Of a DNA stretch of 8,840 nt, positions 1 through 7,201 are shown piece after piece. The stretch spans positions 1 to 8,840 of the forward strand of contig CALDEO010000213.1 of the NCBI GenBank assembly GCA_937942465.1. Reading direction: 5' to 3'. Each line of letters starts with the position of its first letter. The first letter of the stretch is position 1. Both the position numbers and the translations under genes were made by a program. The notes below the pieces were generated by a model. The model was not told the DNA's origin, made no database searches, and worked only from the letters and a program-made list of their open reading frames with translations. This DNA is from an uncultured Saprospiraceae bacterium (GTDB taxonomy: Bacteria > Bacteroidota > Bacteroidia > Chitinophagales > Saprospiraceae).

Positions 1-144
1 GAAGACGGAATAACAATAGCAAAAAGTAACGGTGTCAGAGTTTCTACCGGTATCAATGCTCTTGTCTACAAGGATATGATCATCTTTTTTGACGATCAAG
101 ATGTGGCAAATTTTATCACCTTTGGTGATCTGGAGAGTAATTAA
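1..144 (+). CDS. C-terminal end of an unrecognised protein (partial, runs off the left edge)
   Basis: Frame 1 is open from the first base to a TAA at 142-144, followed at once by a second in-phase TAA, giving the last 47 residues of a protein whose start lies outside the window. The tail has alternating hydrophobic and polar stretches (VRVSTGINALVYKDMIIFF), as expected of beta structure, then an acidic DDQD turn and the end GDLESN. I do not recognise the family and see no catalytic motif. It reads as real coding sequence because the frame is closed by a double stop and a perfect hairpin that begins on the last codon. There is too little to assign a function. Confidence 0.6.
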   Translation, partial: EDGITIAKSNGVRVSTGINALVYKDMIIFFDDQDVANFITFGDLESN

Positions 145-165
145 TAACCTAAGTTTGGTTATTAA
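141..165 (+). terminator. Hairpin overlapping the stop codon of the first gene
   Basis: A perfect 9-bp inverted repeat, TTAATAACC (141-149) and GGTTATTAA (157-165), with a 7-base loop starts on the last base of the final sense codon. The sequence after it is only weakly T-rich (CTTGCTAATTTTC), so it may be an inefficient terminator or an mRNA 3'-end stabiliser. Confidence 0.5.
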
Positions 166-288
166 CTTGCTAATTTTCAATGATTCATATTTTTAAATGG
201 AGGATACGAGTCTGACTTCTCTATGTATTCAACTCATCTTTAATTATTTCGTAAACGTGCTTATTAGTATCAATAGGAATGGGCTTTA

Positions 289-450
289 ATACAAATTATG
301 GTTCTAAATGTCTCATTGGATAATGTCAATAAAAATCGGAATATCGAGAACGGAAACGTAGGTATAGCCGTAGCTACAGCGAGTATTCCTAACGAAGATA
401 TTGCGATTTTTATACATTTTATATGCGACAATTTAGATCATAAATTGTAT
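289..450 (+). repeat. 162-bp palindromic element, copy A
   Basis: This element runs from ATAC (289-292) to GTAT (447-450) and is exactly 162 bp. Its two 28-base ends are similar inverted repeats: both arms begin ATACAA, and their inner ends are TGTCTCAT and TGTCGCAT. The arms keep pairing imperfectly up to the centre, where TATAGCCGTAGCTACAG (75-91 of the element) forms the tip. It aligns without gaps to copies B and C; by hand count it shares about 94 of 162 positions with B and about 91 with C. One reading phase, starting at the first base, is open through all 54 codons, with a core peptide VGIAVATASIPNEDI. The flanks AATGGG (278-283) and CCCATT (453-458) are complementary, so before insertion the site may itself have been a small hairpin loop. 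It is probably mobile or once-mobile non-autonomous DNA. No transposase is present in the window. Confidence 0.85.
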
Positions 451-753
451 AACCCATTTAATCATAACATTATACCCTAAAATGCGATTGATTTGGCTAA
501 AGCCTTATATGTATATTTACTTTTTAACCCCAGATAAATCTAGGGCCTATTGATGCATGCCTACCATTTGAAAACAAACATAAATTAGGTTTTAAATCCC
601 TAACATTCTGATTAATAGCATATTATTAATCGAACTCTGGATAACAACATGGGCTACAATACTACGCCGTCGCATATTCCCAGAAATGGGTATATTTAAA
701 GTGCAAATAACGAGCGAACTCAGCTCTATTATAAAAAGTAAACAACTATAGAA
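451..753. other. Intergenic stretch upstream of the alginate lyase, with small hairpins
   Basis: I see no gene in this stretch. It holds three short dyads. CCC-AGA with TCT-A-GGG spans 529-545. A perfect 8-bp stem, GATTAATA/TATTAATC (610-617 and 624-631), has the loop GCATAT. ATATTCCCA/TGGGTATAT (674-682 and 687-695) has one mismatch and a GAAA loop. The last lies about 60 bases before the lyase start and could act in its leader. TATATTTA (691-698) resembles the Bacteroidota -7 box TAnnTTTG except for its last base, but I found no convincing -33 TTG partner, so I do not call a promoter. Confidence 0.4.
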
Positions 754-1809
754 ATGAATAAAAATAGTCTAATCATCCTATTCATATCCGCAATGATAAC
801 ATCATCATTACTTCTATGTAGTTGCGATCATAAAAATCATAAAGCACCGACACCTACTAAAAGCGATACCATCTATCCAAGCGACGTGACGCCCTTTCTA
901 GATGAATGGTCGATCACCCTAGGTGACGGAGCAGTAATTAAGGATTTAAAAAATCTGGAACACAAAGACTACTTCTATCATACTAATGATGGAGCAGACT
1001 GGGTTGTGTATAAAACGCCTAACTCAGGTGTCACATCCCCCAACTCACACAATACTCGTACAGAGCTCGGTCAACTGCATAGGTGGACTCCAGAGGTAGG
1101 TGGTACGCTGAGAGGAACATTAAAAGTACAGCATGTATCAACATCTGGTGACGCTAGAGTAGCTGCATCATACTCCGTAGTGATCGGCCAGATACATAGT
1201 GATGAAGGACATAAAAACGAACCATTAAAGATCTTTTACAAGAAGTTTCCAGGACATGAAAAAGGATCCATCTTTTGGAACTATGAAATCAATACAAAGG
1301 GAGACAATAGCAAGAGATGGGATTATTCGACGGCAGTATGGGGCTATGATATGTCTGTCATCGGACCTGATGCAAGTACCTACCCTAGCGAGCCAGCAGA
1401 TGGTATTGCACTTGGAGAAGAGCTAAGCTATGAGATAAAAGTAGTTGATGGTATCATGACGCTTACATTTATGAGTGCTGGACATGAGATTAAGACATTC
1501 ACTAAAAGCCTGATCCAATCAGCGTATATAACCACTGAAGATATACCGCAACAGATATGGACACTATACGCGGCTATCGGCAGAGATGGTACGGAGCGAC
1601 CTGATGCCTATGCTGGCGAACTACAGTTTTTTAAGCAAGGTGCTTACAATCAGACCAATGGGAAAGACCCTAAAACCAATATCGTATGGAGCTCAGGATC
1701 GGAGACATACAACGGTGATCTAGCAAAGCAATATGCCAATGGTAGCTATACTGAGGTATGGTTTAAAGAAGGAAGTATAGTAGAGAATACTCCTAAAAGT
1801 AATCAATAA
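754..1809 (+). CDS. Lipoprotein alginate lyase, polysaccharide lyase family 7 type
   Basis: This is a predicted 351-residue enzyme that cleaves alginate by beta-elimination. Residues 1-24 are a lipoprotein signal peptide with the lipobox L-C-S-C at 21-24, so the mature enzyme is lipid-anchored, probably in the outer membrane. A short linker follows, then a jelly-roll lyase domain from about residue 45 to 300. The three family landmarks are present and in order: RTEL at 102-105, QIH at 146-148 (after SVVIG), and the FFKQGAYNQ block at 292-300 with Tyr298 as the probable catalytic tyrosine. In characterised PL7 enzymes a QIH motif goes with acceptance of guluronate-rich stretches. The family usually has RTELR; here the fifth residue is Gly106. 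A 50-residue tail follows the domain. No other alginate-use gene is adjacent, so it is not in an obvious utilisation locus here. The start is the first ATG of the frame, and it gives the lipoprotein signal. Confidence 0.9.
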   Translation: MNKNSLIILFISAMITSSLLLCSCDHKNHKAPTPTKSDTIYPSDVTPFLDEWSITLGDGAVIKDLKNLEHKDYFYHTNDGADWVVYKTPNSGVTSPNSHNTRTELGQLHRWTPEVGGTLRGTLKVQHVSTSGDARVAASYSVVIGQIHSDEGHKNEPLKIFYKKFPGHEKGSIFWNYEINTKGDNSKRWDYSTAVWGYDMSVIGPDASTYPSEPADGIALGEELSYEIKVVDGIMTLTFMSAGHEIKTFTKSLIQSAYITTEDIPQQIWTLYAAIGRDGTERPDAYAGELQFFKQGAYNQTNGKDPKTNIVWSSGSETYNGDLAKQYANGSYTEVWFKEGSIVENTPKSNQ

Positions 1810-1867
1810 TCTAAGGGAGTTCCTGCCAAAAAACTGACTATCATCATGTATACGATAACACTATAAC

Positions 1868-1907
1868 CAACAAAAGGCATGCAGTTATACCTGCATACCT
1901 TTTGTTG
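1868..1907. terminator. Bidirectional hairpin terminator between convergent genes
   Basis: CAACAAAAGGCATGCAG (1868-1884) and CTGCATACCTTTTGTTG (1891-1907) form a 17-bp stem around the loop TTATAC. The single C/A mismatch read on the + strand becomes a G-U pair on the - strand RNA. The stem carries A-rich and T-rich sides, and ATTTTAT follows on the + side. It lies 58 bases after the alginate lyase stop and 34 bases beyond the stop of the - strand gene at 1942, so it can serve both. Confidence 0.85.
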
Positions 1908-1941
1908 ATTTTATAAACACCATAGTATTCGATGGCATTAT

Positions 1942-4707
1942 TTATCTATTCTGTATTACTAGTTGTTTTCTTTGGTAGACTCTTACTCCATCAACCATAA
2001 TAGTAAGGAAGTAAATACCAGGTTCTTCATCAAGATCAAATACAACTTCATTAACTCCTATTGTAGATCTTACATTTTTAGTTTTCACTAATGCTCCGTA
2101 TGTGTTGTATACTTGGATATCTAACTGACTGCTATTGACAGCATTCATAAATAGTACAAACCTACCGTTGCTTGGATTAGGGTAAATATTGATCAAATCA
2201 ACACCTGTTAGGTTTACTGATTTTACATCAGAATATTGCTTCTTACCTGATAAGGCTACATCTATCAATCTATAGTAATTCAGACCAGGCGAAGGTTTGT
2301 TATCATAACTTTCGTAATCTACCTGTTCAGATGAGTTACCTTTAGATTCAACTTGATCTAATGTCTCCCAAGTTAAGCCATCCACTGATTTTTCAATTAA
2401 GAAGTAGTCGTTATTAATCTCTGTCTTTGTAGACCACGTCAAGTGTACTTTCTTATCTTCTAATCTGGCCTTAAAGGCTGTTAATTCTATCGGTAGCACT
2501 GTTGTAGAATACAAGTCAGATCTCCAAACACCTCTTCCATAAGTTGCAGCATATAAACTGTTATCAGCAGTGTTGATCTCCAACTCGTTAATCATAACAT
2601 TAGGCAAGTTTGTAGAAAAGGCTTGCCAAGAAGTAAGCCCATCTTCGATATAGAAGACACCGAAGTTCATACCTAAATAAAGACCATTTTTGGGATTATC
2701 CTGCCATACCAATGCCATTGCAGAAAAATCTGGCAGGCCAGTCTTTTGTGATGTCCAAGTACTACCTCCATCAGCTGTTATGTACACTTTGTCATCACCC
2801 GTAGTGGCTAGAGCTACTTTATTAGGGTCTGTCGGATGGATTGCAATAGAGTTAACATCTCCGCTAAATCCAGTAACAGCACTCCAAGTACCCGAACCTG
2901 TAGTTGTTTTATAAAGTAAATTTTCATGCCCAGCATACATGATCTTATTGTCAGAAGGAGCGATTTTTAAGTTGGTCAGTAATGAACCAAAGTCCTGCGA
3001 AATAGCTGACCAAGATGTCCCTCCATCTGTAGACTTATGTACATGGTTAAAACCTGTATAAATAGTATTAGCTGCAATAGGATCTTGCTCAAATGGAGTC
3101 ACCCACTCACCATCACCACTTACTGGTTGAGTTAATGACTCATTAGTTACTCCACCATCTATTGATTTGAAAAGTGTTCCATTTTGTTGCGTACCATATA
3201 GGATATTAGAGTTTGTCTTATCGACAAAGCTTTCCATACCATCGGCACCGATCCAGTTTTTCCATGCAGATCCTACATAAGTCGAAGTACCATTATCTTG
3301 AGACCCACCTGTGATGACTACTGAACTTGTCTGAGAAATACCAAATTTATAAAACTGGTGTATACCCATACCTGTAGTTTTATCAGTAAAAAACGTAGGA
3401 GATGGAGTTGCTGTCGAATTTGTCGCAAAGTATACCCCTCCATCTGTAAGAGCCACTAGCGTAGTACCTACAAATACAAGATCATCTACATCAGAATGGC
3501 AATAACTCTCAGTACCATCATACACCCAAGCAGAGGTAGCAATGAAATTATCACCGCCATCCATTGATCTAAATGTTATTACTCCAGCTATATGTACCTC
3601 GTCTGCATTTGTAGGGCTGATAGCAATACCCATATCTCTAGGTGCCTGACCATCACTGTCAGATGCATCACCTTCATAACCAAAATAGTTTTTTCCTAAA
3701 TGAGATTTTTTCGCAAAAGTGCTTCCAGAGTTAGTAGACTCATAGATACCATTGAAAAGTGATCCGTTGGACTCTATTACATACACTCTATTGACATCTG
3801 CAGCGGTAACACCGATCATTTTGGCTCCAGTATCATCAAAGCCCGTTATGGTAACCCATGTCGTACCACCATCTGTAGATTTATGAAAAGAATCCCCAGC
3901 AGCATATACTGTATTGGTATCTGTTGGTTTGAATTCAATATCAAATCCAGAGGCATCACTTGTTATTGATGTCCATGTCGTACCGCCATCATCTGATCTA
4001 TATATCCCAGTATTCTCTACTGTGGCAAATATTTTCATTGAGTTGGTAGGGTGTATCAATATTTTATTCACACTCTCACCATTGGCAATCGTAGATATCG
4101 ATGCCCAAGTTGTACCACCGTCAGTAGATTTGAATATTGCACCCAAAGAACCTCCCCAGTAATAGGTATTAGGTGATGATGGATCGATTGCTAGTGAAAA
4201 TATCTCCATATTAGTGTAGTTATCTAGTAGCGGCAACCAAGTGCTCCCTTGATCAGTAGACTTCCAGATACCACCTGTATCAGACCCTACAATCATTGTA
4301 TTAGCATCCGTAGGATGTTGAGCAAAACTAGTAATCCTCCCTACTCCAGGATTGTAACCTGATGTGGCAGTCCAGTTTTTGGGACCTAACTCAGCCCAAG
4401 TTCCAGATGGAGAGTTTCTACCCTTAACATCCTTCTTTTCATTTATAAATTTGGTAAGTTCTTTTTGTACTTTGTCTCTACTTGGTAAGTAGCCTTCCTC
4501 ATTTTGAAGTCTTACTGCATTATATTTCCACCGTTCAAAAAACTTACGATCCTTTTTACTCGGATGCTCTTGAAGGTATGCCTCTGCACTTTCTATAATT
4601 TCTGAGACTTTGACATCTCTTGAGTTCATTAACTCTTTATAGTTCTGACTATTCGCAATAAAAGTGAAACACATTAATAAAGTAATACTAAAAAACTGTT
4701 TGATCAT
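1942..4707 (-). CDS. Secreted Asp-box beta-propeller protein with T9SS type A sorting domain
   Basis: This 921-residue secreted protein has a Sec signal peptide at 1-20 (cleaved near ANS-Q). Residues 21-100 are a charged, probably helical region. Residues 105-730 form sortilin/sialidase-like propeller repeats. I count about ten Asp-box motifs of the type S-x-D-x-G-x-x-W, for example at 150-157, 194-201, 238-245, 277-284, 559-566 and 644-651, with weaker ones at 324, 381, 515 and 601. Residues 737-835 resemble the small beta domain (LPIELTAFKA, then LTWSTKTEINNDYF) common just before Bacteroidota sorting signals. Residues 838-921 are the T9SS type A sorting domain (IYPNPSNGRF, then PGIYFLTI), so the protein is probably exported by T9SS and attached to or released from the surface. 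Asp-boxes are structural turns and do not prove sialidase activity; I see no enzymatic residues I can name. An adhesin or polymer-binding role is equally possible. It stands alone, convergent to the lyase gene. Confidence 0.9.
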   Translation of the reverse strand: MIKQFFSITLLMCFTFIANSQNYKELMNSRDVKVSEIIESAEAYLQEHPSKKDRKFFERWKYNAVRLQNEEGYLPSRDKVQKELTKFINEKKDVKGRNSPSGTWAELGPKNWTATSGYNPGVGRITSFAQHPTDANTMIVGSDTGGIWKSTDQGSTWLPLLDNYTNMEIFSLAIDPSSPNTYYWGGSLGAIFKSTDGGTTWASISTIANGESVNKILIHPTNSMKIFATVENTGIYRSDDGGTTWTSITSDASGFDIEFKPTDTNTVYAAGDSFHKSTDGGTTWVTITGFDDTGAKMIGVTAADVNRVYVIESNGSLFNGIYESTNSGSTFAKKSHLGKNYFGYEGDASDSDGQAPRDMGIAISPTNADEVHIAGVITFRSMDGGDNFIATSAWVYDGTESYCHSDVDDLVFVGTTLVALTDGGVYFATNSTATPSPTFFTDKTTGMGIHQFYKFGISQTSSVVITGGSQDNGTSTYVGSAWKNWIGADGMESFVDKTNSNILYGTQQNGTLFKSIDGGVTNESLTQPVSGDGEWVTPFEQDPIAANTIYTGFNHVHKSTDGGTSWSAISQDFGSLLTNLKIAPSDNKIMYAGHENLLYKTTTGSGTWSAVTGFSGDVNSIAIHPTDPNKVALATTGDDKVYITADGGSTWTSQKTGLPDFSAMALVWQDNPKNGLYLGMNFGVFYIEDGLTSWQAFSTNLPNVMINELEINTADNSLYAATYGRGVWRSDLYSTTVLPIELTAFKARLEDKKVHLTWSTKTEINNDYFLIEKSVDGLTWETLDQVESKGNSSEQVDYESYDNKPSPGLNYYRLIDVALSGKKQYSDVKSVNLTGVDLINIYPNPSNGRFVLFMNAVNSSQLDIQVYNTYGALVKTKNVRSTIGVNEVVFDLDEEPGIYFLTIMVDGVRVYQRKQLVIQNR

Positions 4708-4894
4708 ATGATGATTTATTTACTGAAATTGTATTAAATAGAAATCTTGACGTACGCTAATTGTAGCAGAATGCATTATCACAATAACCGTGCAACATTA
4801 TACATAATGACAAAAAGTAGGGTAACAATCTAGCGGCGCAAACATAAAAATTATTCCAATGCTATATGATCGCTTTTATAGTATTTAACTTTAA

Positions 4895-4999
4895 TTCAGA
4901 AACCCCGTAGTATTTGCTGATTATCCATGGGCAAAAGTCGACTGTCCATCCATCGTTAATGATGATTTTGACCAGCTATTGAAGCCAACACCCCGCTGA
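4895..4999 (+). pseudogene. Possible gene scrap, about 34 codons, unrecognised
   Basis: One frame is open from just after a TAA at 4892-4894 to a TGA at 4997-4999. It reads as a plausible protein segment, with ADYPWAKVDCPSIVN followed by DDFDQLLKP. The mix of W, C, P and D with no low-complexity bias is unlike the surrounding AT-rich spacer. There is no start codon at its head. It could be the surviving end of a decayed gene, but it is short enough to be chance, and I cannot name a family. Confidence 0.25.
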
Positions 5000-5007
5000 C
5001 ATATTTA

Positions 5008-5081
5008 GGTATAAATATTTGGTGAAAACCAATAGATAAGAGTAATAAGTACTTCTAAATATTGGTCTTCTACTACATACC
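5008..5081. repeat. 74-base imperfect inverted repeat with GGTAT/ATACC ends
   Basis: The segment begins GGTAT (5008-5012) and ends ATACC (5077-5081). Inside, ACCAATA (5028-5034) pairs with TATTGGT (5060-5066), and the arms between contain further partial matches (AAGAGTA against TACTTCT). The terminal pentamers are the same as those of element copy B but point the opposite way round, and the 162-bp core is absent. It may be a separate small hairpin element or chance in AT-rich DNA. Confidence 0.35.
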
Positions 5082-5174
5082 CGTGAAAGCCCTTTTTCTA
5101 GTGTATCCTTGAGCTATTAACGATTAAATATCGAATATGGCACGTAGGTCATAGAGTATGACTATTTTTAGCTA

Positions 5175-5201
5175 TTGACTGTGATCACTCTTTTTATTTC
5201 C
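5175..5201 (+). promoter_or_regulatory. Possible promoter of the cupin gene
   Basis: TTG at 5175-5177 is followed after 17 bases by TATTTC (5195-5200), which loosely fits the Bacteroidota TTTG / TAnnTTTG pattern but lacks the final G. The perfect 8-bp palindrome GTGATCAC (5181-5188) lies in the spacer and could be an operator half-turn. The start codon at 5222 would leave a leader of about 15 bases. Confidence 0.25.
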
Positions 5202-5221
5202 AATAATCAAAAACGCTACTC

Positions 5222-5758
5222 ATGTCCGAAATACAAGCTATCAATATTTTAGAAAAGTTTTCAATGTTTGATAAAGAGTGGACTCCGCATATCATCGGAG
5301 AGCTCAATGGGCAACATGTCAAGTTGTGTAAACTGAGAAATGATTTTGTCTGGCATAGTCATGAGCATGAAGATGAGTTGTTCATGGTATTTATACCAAA
5401 TAACACCCAAAACACCCCATAGCTAAATGTATATTTCCTCAATTACGGCGTTAGAAATACTCACCATAGCTACTGCTATGATTGCGCTTTCTGCCTTGTA
5501 CTTGCCAAAATATTCTAATTTATCTAATGGTACATTTTGAGTATTAATTGGTATCTAGGGACACTATTGATGGACTTTAGAGACGGCAGGACTGTCGAAG
5601 TCAAGGAAGGCGAAATACTAATCGTCCCCAAAGGAGTCGAGCATAGACCCCACACCAATGGCGAGATAGTATTCAACCTACTATTCGAACCCAAAGAAAC
5701 ACAACATACTGGTGAAATCGAGGTCGAGCAGACTGTCAAAAAATTGGATTGGATATAG
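5222..5758 (+). pseudogene. Small cupin-domain protein gene, split by a 162-bp palindromic element
   Basis: The 5' part (5222-5392) encodes 57 residues ending DELFMVF. The 3' part (5555-5758) encodes 67 residues starting LGTLLMDFRDG and ending KKLDWI. Joined, they give a 124-residue single-domain cupin, a normal length for the family. Motif 1 is complete only when joined: H45-x-H47-x4-E52-x6-G59, with the element between E52 and G59. Motif 2 is G76-x5-P82-x-G84-x2-H87 in the 3' half. His45, His47, Glu52 and His87 would be the metal ligands. As it stands, translation from 5222 adds nine element-encoded residues and stops at a TAG at 5420-5422. The 3' half could be read only from a weak TTG at 5537 inside the element, without the first motif. 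Neither half shows other damage, so the break looks recent. The substrate of the intact family member is unknown. Confidence 0.85.
5393..5554 (-). repeat. 162-bp palindromic element, copy B, inserted in the cupin gene
   Basis: This copy starts ATACCAA at 5393 and ends TTGGTAT at 5554, exactly 162 bp, and is reversed relative to copies A and C. Its 28-base ends are inverted repeats matching at about 19 of 28 positions. The tip is CATAGC-TACT-GCTATG (5465-5480), within one base of the geometric centre. On the - strand it reads CATAGCAGTAGCTATG, then GTATTTCTAACG, as in the family core. The boundaries are fixed independently by the cupin frame: cutting out exactly these bases joins GTA TTT to CTA GGG in frame. 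No target duplication is visible. In family orientation its first phase is open for 43 codons (core AIIAVAMVSISNAVI) before a TAG. Confidence 0.9.
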
Positions 5759-5842
5759 AATTCCCTAAGTCCTTACCTTTCAAAATATAGCTTACAATAC
5801 TCATTGCGATCGTAATATCAAATGAGATGAATCGCTCTAACG

Positions 5843-7201
5843 TTAAAACGACATTCGTACTCCTAGACCTATATTAATCATAATCGGCTTGATCACATAT
5901 GAGTCATCTTTATACCAGTTGCGCAATGCTACATTCGCTCCAAATCGAACGAATACACCAATATTCCTACCTACCGAGCGATCAATTTTTGTTCTGAATA
6001 ACAGACTTGCACCAATATCCTTTCTAAAGTAATTTTCGTTAAGCAACTGGACTATGTAAGCGTTATTTGTAAAAGAACTAATCTCTCCAGTCGAAAACTT
6101 TATCAGCGTGAAATTGGCTCCAGCCTCTAGAGATACCCTAGTTTTATAACCATCCAACTTGTAACCATAAAAGACTGGAACACTGAAAATCTCATGCACA
6201 TTATCAGATACATTATTCTCTGACGGATTGATCACAACATCGGGGTATTCAAATCGATATTTATAATTTTGATAGCTATATTCAAATCCTAGATAGTGAG
6301 ACTTACCTAAGTCAAGCCAATAACCAAGACTAAAGCCTGTACCTAATTGCGGTGTATGCGGATGCTTTATCAAGGTATTGGTATTGAATGCTAGCGCTAT
6401 CGTATTGGATGTAGCATCCGATATATCGTGCTCATGCTCTGGATGAAAATATGCTATAAGTGGCACATGTATATCTATATCTGCTACTAGCTCAGACGTT
6501 TTTATTGCAGAGAGATAAGGAGTATCGATATCACTCCTATTTTCAGTACTTGCATCGGCTTTGAGTAGACTCATCGGGCTTATGAAATCACTCTCACTAC
6601 GGACTCCCATCTGAGCTAAATCATCAGCAGTATGATCTATAACGTTTGACATCGATTTAGCTATAGATCCTGCTTTTGCTGCTGTTTCTAGTTCTAGTTT
6701 TGTTTCTGTTCTAGATGCTATTTCTGTGATTTCGTTTACTTGAGCATTTGTCTTTACAGACGACAGACCCGAGGCTAGCGTTTGGTTATTACCCTTTTGG
6801 GAATATTCTATAGTATGATGTGATATGCTATTGGTCCTGGTGCTTATTTCATCGGCTGCAATGGTAGCACCCTCTGTATTGGATACAGCCACAGTAGTTG
6901 CTTGGTCAGATGTATTAGCTACAGCTATCGCCTCAGGTATGTTGATCGGTTTGATATTATCAATATCAGACGGAGACGTATCTACTGACGACCATTGACT
7001 GTCTGGCACTGTACTACTATAATCTGCTATACCCCAGCAGCACAACAACAGTAAAAGTGTGACAAACCCAAACATCATACTCCTAAAAAAGTATAATACT
7101 CTTTTCTTCTTTTTGACCTTTTGATCAATACCCGGAGACATTTTATCCCATGAAAACCGGTCTAAATCTTGTTTATCTAATGGTTTCATAATGATTGACA
7201 T
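5843..7201 (-). CDS. Membrane-anchored protein with C-terminal outer-membrane beta-barrel, coupled to the sigma factor
   Basis: The 452 residues fall into four parts. Residues 1-35 are a charged cytoplasmic head (DKQDLDRFSWDKM, then a KVKKKKR basic cluster). One strong transmembrane helix lies at about 37-59. A Ser/Thr/Ala-rich, probably unfolded periplasmic stretch covers about 60-270. From about 280 a porin-like barrel has alternating strands (GTGFSLGYWLDLG, YLGFEYSYQNYKYRFEY, VSLEAGANF, IGVFVRFGANVAL) and ends in the terminal Phe usual for outer-membrane barrels. It follows the ECF sigma gene with overlap, so an anti-sigma or envelope-sensing role is likely by context. I see no recognised anti-sigma motif such as a zinc-binding HxxxCxxC. 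Two starts are possible. The ATG at 7199-7201 gives the coordinates shown. The ATG at 7187-7189 overlaps the sigma stop as ATGA, the classic coupled arrangement, and is at least as likely (448 residues). Confidence 0.8.
   Translation of the reverse strand: MSIIMKPLDKQDLDRFSWDKMSPGIDQKVKKKKRVLYFFRSMMFGFVTLLLLLCCWGIADYSSTVPDSQWSSVDTSPSDIDNIKPINIPEAIAVANTSDQATTVAVSNTEGATIAADEISTRTNSISHHTIEYSQKGNNQTLASGLSSVKTNAQVNEITEIASRTETKLELETAAKAGSIAKSMSNVIDHTADDLAQMGVRSESDFISPMSLLKADASTENRSDIDTPYLSAIKTSELVADIDIHVPLIAYFHPEHEHDISDATSNTIALAFNTNTLIKHPHTPQLGTGFSLGYWLDLGKSHYLGFEYSYQNYKYRFEYPDVVINPSENNVSDNVHEIFSVPVFYGYKLDGYKTRVSLEAGANFTLIKFSTGEISSFTNNAYIVQLLNENYFRKDIGASLLFRTKIDRSVGRNIGVFVRFGANVALRNWYKDDSYVIKPIMINIGLGVRMSF

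Larger units (their letters stand above)
4708..5221. other. Intergenic region between the T9SS protein gene and the split cupin
   Basis: This 514-base gap holds the 5' leader of the - strand gene on its left, a short coding-like scrap (4895-4999), an inverted repeat (5008-5081) and a possible cupin promoter near 5175. A small stem GTCATA/TATGAC (5148-5153 and 5157-5162) with loop GAG is followed by TATTTTTA and could be a weak + strand terminator, though no intact gene precedes it. No full-length gene or RNA gene is visible. Confidence 0.4.

Noticed and set aside
298..480. A 60-codon open frame beginning with ATG
   Set aside because: Most of it is the inside of palindromic element A read in the family phase; it runs only 30 bases beyond the element. 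It is better described as the element's coding potential than as a gene.
2690..4162. Two + strand open frames (2690-2914 and 3914-4162)
   Set aside because: They are antisense to the Asp-box repeats of the large - strand gene; their repeated peptides (QVLPPSA, HVVPPSS) are mirror images of the repeated Asp-box codons.
1942..4707. Calling the propeller protein a sialidase
   Set aside because: Asp-box repeats are structural and occur in many propellers; the arginine triad and other sialidase residues could not be identified.
5524..5739. A 71-residue open frame on the - strand
   Set aside because: It is the antisense shadow of the 3' half of the cupin gene plus part of element B, and has no family resemblance.
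5537..5758. A separate 73-residue protein starting at a TTG
   Set aside because: The TTG lies inside element B, and the first six codons come from the element. The rest is the 3' half of the split cupin, which lacks the first metal-binding motif.
5759..5842. A terminator between the convergent cupin and barrel genes
   Set aside because: Only a loop-less 12-base dyad, TTGCGATCGTAA, is seen, with no T-tract on either side.
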